Origin: Turritopsis dohrnii
Lineage: Eukaryota; Cnidaria; Hydrozoa; Anthoathecata; Oceaniidae
Direction of reading: 5' to 3'
Length of the DNA: 64,000 nucleotides
Assembly: GCA_027922465.2 (NCBI GenBank)
Contig: BQMF02000016.1
Coordinates: forward strand, 744,001 to 808,000
The translations under genes were made by a program, and so were the position numbers. The notes under the pieces were generated by a model, which saw only the letters and a program-made list of their open reading frames with translations, was not told where the DNA came from and did not search any database. Shown piece after piece: positions 45,931 to 57,900 of this stretch. Numbering within the stretch: the first letter of the stretch is position 1; the number at the start of each line of letters is the position of its first letter.

Positions 45931-48900
45931 GTGAGTTGATTTTTTGCTTGTTTGTTTGTTTTTAACAGTTCATAATGTAACTAAAAGCAAAAGCTAAACG
46001 TACCCAGAAGCCGCATGGCTTGAACACTTCAGAATGTTTCAAATTTACAGAACCAAGAAAATATCACTCTATATTTCAAACCACAGCACTGGGAAAAGTT
46101 TTATACATTTTATGTTTGTATTATGTTTTCGCTCTAAATCTTTCATTTAATAAATTTTATTCTATGCACTGATTTTTGGTGGATCTTGCCATTTTAATTG
46201 GATTTTTGTGTATGCAAGAAACCCATATTACAAAATGGTCATTTTTCGTGTTTTTCTTCTTTAACTGTTCAACAAACCTAGTGTGATCATGATCAATAAA
46301 ACCTTTTTATATTTTTTTTATGTAAACTTTGGCTATTTTTTGTTTTGAAACTCAGATTTCTTACGGATTTTTTCACTTTAATTTTTTTTCTGAAAAAGTT
46401 TTGTTTTTTTTTCTTTTGGCTCTTAAGGTAGATTTCCATTCAACAAATTTGCTCGCTCGCTCGATAAAAAAGCGCTAGTTGACGCCAAACGCATGTGCAG
46501 TTCACAAAAAATGCTGCTGACCATGCTGTCTCTGTCGATTAAAAAACGCTTGCCAAAAGTTGAAAATTTCCAACTTTTTTTCATCGCTTTGAGAGCGCTT
46601 GTAAAATAGGCCAATCAGATTACAGAATGTCTGCTGAATAGACAAATTCTCCGATTTCTCAAAAAAAACAAAACGGCGACCAATCTGAAAGTCAGCTTTC
46701 AAAACCTACAGCAAAGTTTATTAAACAATTCTTCTGACTACATCTTTAATCAGCAAAGCCACGCTAATAACGAACAGCAACAACAAGACAATTATGATGA
46801 AGAATACGAAAATCAGCTAATATTGCTACTTTTCATACTTTGAGAAACACATCTCATAATCATTATAGTCACAGCAATATCTACCCAGGATTTCAAACTC
46901 AACAGGAAGAAATAATTGAAGAAAAAGATGATAATGAAGTTGAAAAGAAAAATGCTGAGGACTTGGATAAAGAAATCCTCATAGAACTTGTTCGGAGATT
47001 TCCTTGTATATTTTTGCTTGCAAGTCCTTGTTTTTTTTAATGGAAATTAAGATGATCGCTCGATCATCGGCGCTCGCTCGTTTTTTATAGCGAGCGAGCA
47101 TGAGCATTTTGACGAATGGAAATCCGCCTTTACAGAATTTCTTAACAAATCTTATTTTCATTATAAAATATGTATCCATGGTTTCAGTTCACACTTTTCT
47201 TTTGTTTGTAGCAAATACTTTCTGATATTACTTGTTAAGCCTTATTTACACTTTTTGAAAAGCATATTAGCATCAGTGTGACTTAGGCCTGAGAGATAAC
47301 AAAAAGTAACAAAGTTTTGTGCAGATTTTCATCTGTTTAAGTTTAGATTTATTTGGTTCCAAGTTGGTTTTGAAATTGAGAGAGTTTTGAACAGTTTTAA
47401 GGCTTCCTAAAAAACTGTCTTTGTTGGAATATTTAAGCATATACGGATGCCACTTATCAGGTCCCAAATCAACCAAAACAGTTCTTTTTGTTTCTGTTGT
47501 TAATGTATAGCTTGCTGTGTGTACAAATTGCAATGCTTGAGCGCGGGGGCACTTTTAGCTAAAGCTACATGCTAGTTTTACTAATATCTACATCGGATTG
47601 TTTGATTCTTTAAAGTTTACGTACTTACAAGATAGTATAAATAATGCTAACAAAAGTCAAATATATATGCAAGGGAGACTAGACATATTGTTTTATTCAT
47701 ATAATCTTTATTGCCACTGTAGTTCCGTAGCTCCGTATTTATGGTTTTTTCCTTTTAGTGACAGATGCCACTGGAAAGATTGCAGCTGGTATTTTGTACG
47801 ACCTCAACCGAAATTGGATTGGTAATTATAAGGAGTGCTTAGATACTGATGGGACCACATATTGTCTTCAAACTGGTCTGAAGTTATTTGATGTCTACGT
47901 AAGTGAAAACAAGAAGCCGCTTGGCTTGAAGATTTCAGGACGTAACACAACGATGCATATTTAGTCTCAAAAATACAACGTTGCCGAATTGCCAAATTAT
48001 GTTCAAATCTAATAAAATGCCGGGAAAATTCAAAATCAGCAACTTCTAATTGTGCGTTGTACAAATTTTTATCAATATTGCAGAAGTTTCTAAGTTTGAT
48101 CCAAATTTGGCCCGAATTACTCATTTCTGGTCAAATCTGACAAAATGACTAACAAATTCATAACCAGCACCTTTCAAATGTGATCTGTGCAGAATTTTTT
48201 GAAATTTCAAGAACTTTCTAAATTTGGTCCAAATTTGGCCTAAATTGCCCAATTTTAGTAAAACCTGACAAAATCATTGTCAAATTTGAAATCAGCACCT
48301 TTCAATTGTGATCTGTGCAAAATTTCATGAAAAATGAAGATTTTTCGAAATTTTGTCCAAATTTGGCCTAAATTGCCCAATTTTAGTCAAACCTGGCAAA
48401 ATCATAGTCAAATTCGAAATCAGCACCTTTCAATTGTGCTCTGTGCAATTTTCATGAAAATTGGTCAACTGGAAGTCCTAATTTGACCAAATTTGCGAAT
48501 TCGGCAACGATGTCATGTAAACACTGCACGAAAACGTTCATAAGTTGGAGTAGTAGTAGGAGGAGGAGGAGGAGAAACCACGGGTATTTTAAATACTTTA
48601 CTCCACCACGGGTGTCCTAAAGTCAATAACGTTTCTGACGAATATAGAATCAGCAAAGTTAGAGAGAGAGAAGGGAGAGAGAGAGAGCAAAAAGAAACTG
48701 TTGGGTTGATTGGATTAAATTCGATTGATTGGTTATTTAGTCATTGTTACATCAATAAAGGAATTGGTAGAAATTAAACACAATCATCCACGCCGTCTTT
48801 CTATTACATCGGATAGCTTTTTTAGTTTACTCTTAACCATCAATAAGGGCGGTTAGAAAAACCAACATTTATTATTATTGCCCCCTTAGCGAGCGTAAGC

Positions 48901-51900
48901 GAATGTCAGTTTCCGATTTTGTTCTTCATCTTCATCATCATCATCATCATCATTATCCAACTTTTCGTGTTACTGTTGTTAGACCGTCAAATGTAGTAAC
49001 TCCGTCAAATGTAATAAATTTTCTACGACAAATGTAGTAACTTCGTTGAAAGTAGTAAAAATCTCCGTCAAATGTAGTAACGTTAAATGTAGTAAAAATC
49101 TAAGACAAATGTAGTAACTCCGTCAAATGTAGTAAACCTACGACAAATGTAGTAAACACCTTTAAGTTTGGAATGAGCCATATTTAGGACAAACACACGA
49201 AGGTCTTCACCAGGTAACTTTTCAAGGGCTATCAGGTGGTCGCATAATTAAAACCAGAATCGTGCATGCGCAGTAAAAAAGAATGTGAGCTGAATAAGCC
49301 GTAATTAGGAAAAATACACAAAGGTCTTCGCCAAGTAATTTTTCCAGTGCTACCAGGTGGCTGTGTATTAAGCCTGGAATTTGCGCAACCGTATTCAGTA
49401 TGTTAATACACGTAAAATCAGTCATAATTAGGCAAAACACGTGAAGGTCTTCACCAGATAACTTTTCAAAGGCTATCAGGTGGCCATACAATAAAACCAA
49501 AAATCGCTCATGCGCAGTGGAAATATAATTGTATGAGGTTAATGAGCCATACAAAGTTAAAACGCTCGAAGGTCTTAACCAGGTTACTTTTAAAACTCTA
49601 TAAATTCAGGCTATTGTTTGCCATCATTATGTTGCGTAATATTTTTTGCGGAATAGAAATCTTCACTAAAAGCATATGTCAGTTCTCCTTAACATTTACT
49701 TTCAAATAAACTAGTTCCAGATAATCCTGACATGAACTTACATTTGTCAATTCATTGACATAAGCAAGTTGTCTCTGTTAATAAAATCGTCGTATGTGGC
49801 GGAGTAAGTGGTGAAGTTTTGCACTTAGAGACGTTATTGAAAAGTGTGCAAAGACCAACAAAAATTGGTAGGCGTGTGAAGTGAAATAGTGCGCTTATAA
49901 CTCTATTGGCTGCTGGGCATAGCTGGTATATAATAAAAAGTAAAGCTTGGCCTTAAATTTATACTGCTAGACAATTTTGAATAAGATCATTCTGCATGCT
50001 CCGTTATCCTTGAATGGAGGATATTTTAAAACTCAAATATTTGTTTGTGAAAATCATTGAATTGTATATGCATAGGGTCTATTTATAAAAACCATTGAAT
50101 AAGTACTTGTTCTGTTATTATTAAAGGTATCCTGAACTCATTGATTTAACTGGGACATAGGCAGTTATAACCTTTAGTGAAGCACGCAGTTAGCATATTG
50201 TCACTTTTTAATTAACACGTTCGCTGCCGGCCCATATTTTCGCGCCATCTTTAGACTGCCGGCTTAAAAATTCGGCCAAAACGTTAACTGCCGAGGCAAT
50301 TTAACATGTTCATCAAATTTTGCTTAGGCTATAATTCATGGTATAATGCAATAGCTATTACTGTATTATATATTTTTTGAATGAGGGTACAACACAGAAC
50401 AAATTGAAAAAATAATAATATACCACGTGTTAAATATTTCATTTCTAACCGACTCTTAGTTTTATTTGTGAGAAGGAGGTAAACCCTCGTAGGTGTGACG
50501 TCAATTGAATAGATACCTTAAAAGAAACACTTCTTATGTTTTGTTACCAGTACTGAAAATACATATATATTTACATGAACTTTACTTTTCTTGTCATAAT
50601 TCTACCCAAATGTTTTCACTGCGCATGCACGAAATTGAGATTTATTATATGGCCACTTCATAACACCTGGAATATTATATGATGAAAACCTTGATGTGTT
50701 TTGCCTAATTATGGCTCATTTACCTCATACTAACATATTTCTACTTCGCATGCGCCATTTTGGTTTTATAATATGGCCACCTGATAGCCTTTGAAAAGTT
50801 ATCTGGTGAAGACATTCGCGTGTTTTGCCTAATACTCCTTTTCGGAAATTAATCAATAAATACGCACATCACATGAAAACGAGGCTACAACTGTATCTTT
50901 TTCAAAATAGCTAAAACGCTGAAGAGTCAAGGTAAACAATGTGCTGCAATCGATTGTTTTTCACGAGAATATCAGATAGTAAACGGTGAAAGGATACCAA
51001 CAGGAATAAAGTTTTTTTCGTTTCCACTTAAGAACAAAGCAATGCTTTCCATTTGGTGCAATTTGATTAAACGACAGAACAAACGTGATGGTTTTTCTGT
51101 GACATCCCATTCGAGACTGTATGAAAAACATTTTGAGGATAACTTTATATATCGTCCTCCTGGAGGGACAAGAACACGTTTACTAGAAGGTGCAAAGCCT
51201 ATTCTACATGCATGGAATAATTTTACAGCTGGTCATGTCGAAAGAGATCCTCCAAGAAGAAGGTCTCCAAGAAAAAAAGTCAGAGTGGCATCACCATCAT
51301 CATTTCTGAGTGACGACAATGATGCTGAAAAAGATATAAGTCAAAATGAGGATGTGAATAATCTTGAATCAGTGGATTTTGATGTTCTTCCTGGTTGTGA
51401 CCTATTGAGTGAAAATCAACTGCTAAGAGAAAAAAATTCTGAATTGGAAAAGAAATTAAAACTTTGTGATGAAAAATATAAGTTGCTGAATTTTAAAGTT
51501 TCCTCAACAGAGCTTGCTATTCTTACTAACTTGAAATCAAGTGGCAAGAACTGTAACCATTACACTGGATTTGCAAGTTGGGAAAGATTTTCGTGTTTTT
51601 TTGACTTCTTGAATCCAGGTCTTGAAGGACAAAATATTGTATTGTATCACAACCAACACTTAAAAGATGACTTTTATAATCGAGGTGGGAGAAAACGTGC
51701 ATTATCGCCCTTGGAAGGACTAATATTGACATTGATAAGACTACGAAGGGTTTATACATTTGTCCTTTTTATTCCAAGTTTCAGAGTCGACAGTGAGTGT
51801 AACGATTACCACTTGGTTGAATTTCTTATATTTAAAACTTGGCATGATAAGTATTTGGCCATCACACGACACACTTAAGCAAACAATGTCAGATTCAATG

Positions 51901-54900
51901 AAAGAAAAATACCCTAATGTCAGGTGCATTATTGATTGTGTGGAATTTAAAGTCGAAGTTCCTGTTAATTTAGTGATGCATAAGTTATTTTATTCAGATT
52001 ATAAGAGCCACACAACAGTCAAATGTTTGGTTGGAATTGCTCCAGGTGGTGGATTTTCATTTATTTCTTCAGTCTTTCCTGGATCAATATCTGATAAAGA
52101 GATCACTATTCGTTCTGGTTTGTTGAATAAAGCATTATGGGAAGCTGGTGATGGTTTAATGGCAGATCGTGGATTTACAATAAGTGATTATACACAACCA
52201 CTTGGTATAGAGTTACTCATTCCAGACTTTTTACGAGGGAGAGAACAATTAGATGCTTCAGAAGTCATTAATAGTCAACAGATAGCTAGTGAACGTATAC
52301 ACGTTGAAAGGATGATTCAGCGTTTGAAATGTTACCATATTTTTGATCGTGTAATTCCTTTGACTATGATGGGATCTCTCAACCAGATTATTACTGTGTG
52401 TGCATTATTGTCTAATTTCCAGGATCCTATTCTTGCACCCAAGTAATTTGTAATTTCAGATAAATATTTGTTTTTCATATTTTATTTATTGTATTGAATT
52501 ATATTTTTTATATCATGATATTTGGAAATGCTTGTGTGAAGGTCTTAAATTTTTGCAAGAAAGCACTTGTAAAATTTTGCTCTATAGAATGTTATTGAAA
52601 AAAAGTATTATTATAAGAGTTATTTTCTTCCTTTCCAATGTCCTGATATGTTCTTATCATAAGCATGTTTACTTTCTTTTTTGTAATCAGGAAATCCACT
52701 ATTACAAAATTCCGAAAGTTTTCTTCCCTAAAAACAGTCCAAAAATGAATACTTCGCCATTTTTCTCCTTAAAATGAATGACCCTATGGGCTTCCATCCA
52801 AGGCATAGAAAACAAATGAAAATAAACCTCACTTAAATTTGCGAAAGTGTGCCATTCCGACATTTTTATGTGGATTTTTCCTCGGCTAAATTCTTTTTAG
52901 CGAAAATGGCCGAAAAACGCGAAACTATCTCCCATAGTACATTTTGACACTTCCAGAAGCATTGTTAAGGATTATTTTAGTTATGTACGCATTTATTTAA
53001 GCGTTCTCAGCTGAACCAAGGAAAACCCCGATCGACCTTAAGCCGTTTATATGAGCGACCAAATATTTCGTTTACGGTTAACAAATTCCGCCGTCCACGG
53101 CGGTATTTCGGCCGCTAAAAATCCACTTCTGATTCTGTACGGACTTTTACGCCAAATGAGAAAACCAGCCTTCTCTCAGAGAATACACAAATCATAGGTG
53201 GGATGAAATTAAAACAAATTTTCACAATAATTTTCAATTAGTTCTGAAACTTAAATTTACAATTAGTAGTTTCAAATGTCCTCATCTAAACAATACTCAT
53301 TAATAAGGTATCCAAAATAAAAGTTTAAAATTTCTGATCGCAATTTCTGCCAATGGTTCAAATTGAATGAAATTCGATCGATTACCATTCCTTTCAGTGT
53401 AAAAAATATAACGTCGCACCATGTCCTTGTACTTAATGCCAACTGCATTTGTATTTGGTCGTAAAATTGGTGGTCACGTCTAAGTCTGATATTGCCTTCT
53501 ATTATCTCTAAACGAGGGGACTTGCATATATAAATATAGCTTCTAGGGTCATAGTCCTTGTACTCTTCTGAACATTTCACTTCCATGATACCAAACTTTT
53601 CTTTCTCATTTTTATCAATGACTTTTCCATCTGGGGTGGCACCCAAAACATAGTTTACCGGGTCAATAACAAGACCACATCTTTCTACTTGAACATAATG
53701 GGCAATGGATTTTGTATATTGTTCATATCTTTGGATAGCAATAGGTTCATAGAAGCGACCAAAATCCAACTTGTACTGGACAGTCTTGCTGACACCTGAT
53801 GGCTGAACAATGCTTTTAGCCAGTGATCTAAAACCCTTATCTGTTTTTGGATTTTTGGCACGTATCCTATTTATCAAGGATGCTGTAAATCTAAACTTTT
53901 GATGTTGAAACTACATTGGATTTCCAGCTTGGTCCATTGTGCTCTTTTCAATGACATTGACATCTCCAGTTGAAATTTGCAATGTTTCTACAAACTTTTT
54001 TCTCTGCTCAGGTAATGATGCTAAAAACTTTGACTGACAGTTTTCATCCAAATGAAGAGGAAATTGTGGGTAAATGTAGATCGATGCATCATTTTCAGTA
54101 ACCTTCTGAAAAGTGGAAAATACTTTATAGTCTGGTGGAATCATGGGGCACTGAACATTAAGTACTGAGCCTACAGGAGCTAATCCAAATTGGGTTTCAA
54201 CAGAAGAAACAGATGACAACTCAGCATTGAAAACATTAAAAAACGGTAAATGTTGATTGTTTTGCGAAAACTCATCACAACAACTACAACTACGACTGCG
54301 GCATACAACTGCGGCATTATTTTGTTGTCTGATATTCCAGGCACGTGCTTCATACATGGTGGATACGATACCTTTCTTTTCCTTTTTAACATTCCCTTGC
54401 TCACTTTCATGTTTCCGTTTACGACTTGAGTCTGGAGAAATAATGTTAAGTTCAGCAATTTTCAACTTCACATTTCGGTCACGACACTGTGGTACTGACC
54501 AAATACATTTCTTTGAAGTGCAGGCAATTTCCTCAGGAATTGTCAATTCGTTATCAAGAACCCATTTTGCAAAAAGCTTCATTAAAGCAAAGGAATGAGA
54601 GCAAGTGCCAGCGACATCAGATGCACACTGGCAAAAAGCAAACACCACATCAGCAGTCTTTTTACAAAGTGCTATTGTGACCCATCTATTTTCTTTTTTC
54701 ATACTAGCAGCACAAACTCCTTTCCCACAAAATAAGTTTTCTGTTTCACGAGCAAACATAGAATTTGTTGACAAAAAATTTTCTTCAAGAAGTTGTGTCC
54801 CACGTTCAAAATGCTTTTTCACCACAGTTAATTTATGTTTATGTTGAACAACTTCATAATATTTATGTATATGCTTGGTTGTAAATATTGGCTTATTGAC

Positions 54901-57900
54901 TTATTCCATCCAACCATTGACTTGATGGCACCCAATTCATTGTTTAAAACGTCTGGAACTGCAGGCAAAATGGGAACACTTGGTTTTCGAATTTGAATTC
55001 CCAGCAGATTAGCCTTTTTTTAATCCATCTCATGTCGGAGGTGAAATCAAACACTCTCTTATCTTGGCCATTTTGAATATACTGCAACACTCTATGATAA
55101 AATTATAACAGTATTAGATGCTCATCCAGAAAAATATGAATTTCAAATATAATAAATATTGATATGTAATATATAATATATAACATATCTGTGCTTACCT
55201 GTTTCGTATCTGCTTCATATTGTCCAGATGTCTCAAGGAATCCCCCCGATATTTCAACCATGTTATAAGATGTTCTCTATTCTTGTAACTCAACATGAAC
55301 ACAAGGATCATCAATATCATCTTGCAATAACAAAATACTCTCAGCATCTAAAAACAATAAAAAATTATGCATATCTGAAGCCAAGTGCTTATAGTTGTCT
55401 TATAGTTATTTGCATTTCATAAAAACTAAAAACAAAGCTTAATTCAAGCTAAACAAGTTAAGTTTGTACCTTTTATAACATTTTCTGTGTAGAGAGATTT
55501 GATCGTTGGTTTCATCCATATAGCCCTGCTTCCTGGGTATAAGCTCAACATTTCTCGATGTGAGAAGATACACAAATGCTTCTCCGAGTAGAAAAAACCA
55601 TCCATTGCAAGAGAAAAACTTTAGCTAGGTAGTAAATTATCTGTTTATCATATCACTTTTACTTTTAAAATGAAATCGATGTAAAGTTGCAAATTAATAT
55701 ATAAAACGTTACAACAACTTATGGAGGTAATGGTATTTTGACGAGTTATTACGGAGAGTATGGCTTAAAAACAACAAATTATCATTATCTCCATAATCCT
55801 TAGCGTAACATGTCTAATGATCATTTTTAGAAGAAGTTCGTCAAACTTGTCGGAAAATTATACAGTTGTAGCCTCAATTTGAAGATGTTGTCTTGGTAAT
55901 GCCGTATAATTTCCGAAAAGGAGTATTATGACTGATTTTACGTGTACTAACATGCTGTGAATACGCATGCGCAAATTCCAGGCTTATTACACAGCCACCT
56001 GGTAGCACTGGAAAAATTACTTGGCGAAGACCTTTGTGTGTTTTTCCTAATTACGGCTCATTCAGCTCACATTAGGGTCTTTTTTACTGCGCATGCGCGA
56101 TTCTGGTTTTAATTATGCGGCCACTTGATAGTCCTTGAAAAGTTACCTGGTGAAGACCTTCATGTGTTTGGCCTAAATATGGCTCATTCCAAACTTAAAG
56201 GTGTTTACTACATTTGTTGTTGGTTTACTACATTTGACGGAGTTACTACATTTGTCGTAGAAAATTTACTACATTTAACGGAGTTACTACATTTGATGGA
56301 GTTGCTACATTTGACGGTGTAACATTAGTGAAGGAATATCCCAAATATGAAATTAGAATGCATTTAGAGCTCAATAAGTTCATTGCAATTGTTTTAGACC
56401 TTTTCACTTGGATTATGCATGCCGAAAGTTTGTACTGGTGATGATGTAAACAATATCATGAAATGGATTTCCGAATGTAAGCAAGTATTCACCAAGAGAA
56501 GAAATAGATACTTTTTTTGTAAATTTATTTGGATATTCGCTAACAGAAAATATTTAACTTAGTAAATTCATTTGTTTTATTCATCCAAATATTCCACGTA
56601 TTTTAATAGCCTGAAAACTTTATTTTTTTTCAGATGGAAACCATACACTGATTACAACTGATATTGGAAGTCAGGCTGTATGTTACAATGGCAAAAGAAA
56701 TTACAGCAATGGAGCGATTGTTATGTTGTAAGTCTGGGACAAACTTGAAATATTTTTAGACCCGAAAATAAGTGTATTCACGAAAAGAAACTTTGTTTTT
56801 TACGGTAGCAGCGATAGCGAATACCGTATTAAAACACCCGCGGACTCCTCCACCTCCTCCTCCTCCTCATTCTACTCCGGCCGAAATGGCAATTAGTCTG
56901 TGATTTAGAGTCTGCGAGACTCTACTAATAACGCAATGTAAGTTCTAATGAAGGAACGCAGCCTTCGAATTTTGGAAGCTTTTCTGTAACAAACATTTAA
57001 AAGTAGATTGCGTTTTGTTTCAAAAGTACATAATCTGATATTTTGTAGCTTAATCCATGAAAGAATGAATTCTTATCAAATAGGCCTACATAAAAATGGG
57101 ACTTTTTAGTTCATTACGCTAACTGAAAATACTTGATATGTTGCTTTTCTTGACGGTAAAGCTAATCAGTTCAAAATTTCATATTACCTCAGTTGTTAGC
57201 TAACTATACACTATATGTTTCTGTATTATGAAAAATTAGGAGGATTAAAAGTTAGTTTATGAATTTCTAGATGCTTAAGTGTATAATAATTACAGAGATC
57301 CAGAAAGCATCCGAAATTTTGCTCAGTCATCATTTATGAAGTCTACACCCATAGTCATTCCTAAATTGCTAAATCTTGATTAACGTCTTATACGAGATAG
57401 CTCTTGTTCATTTCTTTTTCTTTTACATTTATATATTAGAGATCTCCAGTGTTAACCATAAAAAATTCTGTTTGATTGTTTTTATATATTTTCATACATA
57501 GGTTCCTGACCTCTGTTATTGGACTGTTGGTTTTAATCGGGACTATTGTAGAAATAATATGCAACCTTAAAAATAAACGTAATGAACAAAACATTGACAG
57601 TAACCCGATACGAGAATCATTATTAACGAATGGAGAAAAACAAGTTAGCAAGGGTTTTACAAACAATGAAAAACGTAAGTAAAATTTTCCTGAAAAAAGT
57701 AGCGCGATCCTTCAAGTATTTCGTTGATCTATATGCTTCCTATGTTACCTAAGTTTTAATAATTCTATCTTTTAGAAAAGTCATTCATTGATTTCTTTTT
57801 ATGTTTTTCACTCGTTAAAAACACGAAAGCAGTCTTCGACACCACCGTTCCTCCTGACACTATTACATGCTTATCTGCCATTCGTTTCTTTTCAATGACC

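Larger units (their letters stand above)
48983..56318. mobile_element. ISL2EU-type two-gene DNA transposon, 7.3 kb
   Basis: Inverted termini start ACCGTCAAATGTAGTAACTC on the left and, in reverse, ACCGTCAAATGTAGCAACTC on the right. Each is followed by tandem 'cgtcaaatgtagtaactc' units and then by two or three ~130-base subterminal repeats ('gaaggtcttcaccaggtaac', 'ctatcaggtggtcgcataat'). Inside are a THAP/DDE transposase on plus and a SWIM/YqaJ nuclease on minus, facing each other. This gene pair defines ISL2EU (IS4EU) elements. It sits in the intron between NRF-6-like exons 2 and 3. Target duplication is not evident, so exact ends are uncertain by a few bases. Confidence 0.85.

Noticed and set aside
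47758..47964. A stand-alone 68-codon gene starting at GTG
   Set aside because: It is exon 2 of the NRF-6-like gene read through its GTAAGT donor; the true coding end is 47898.
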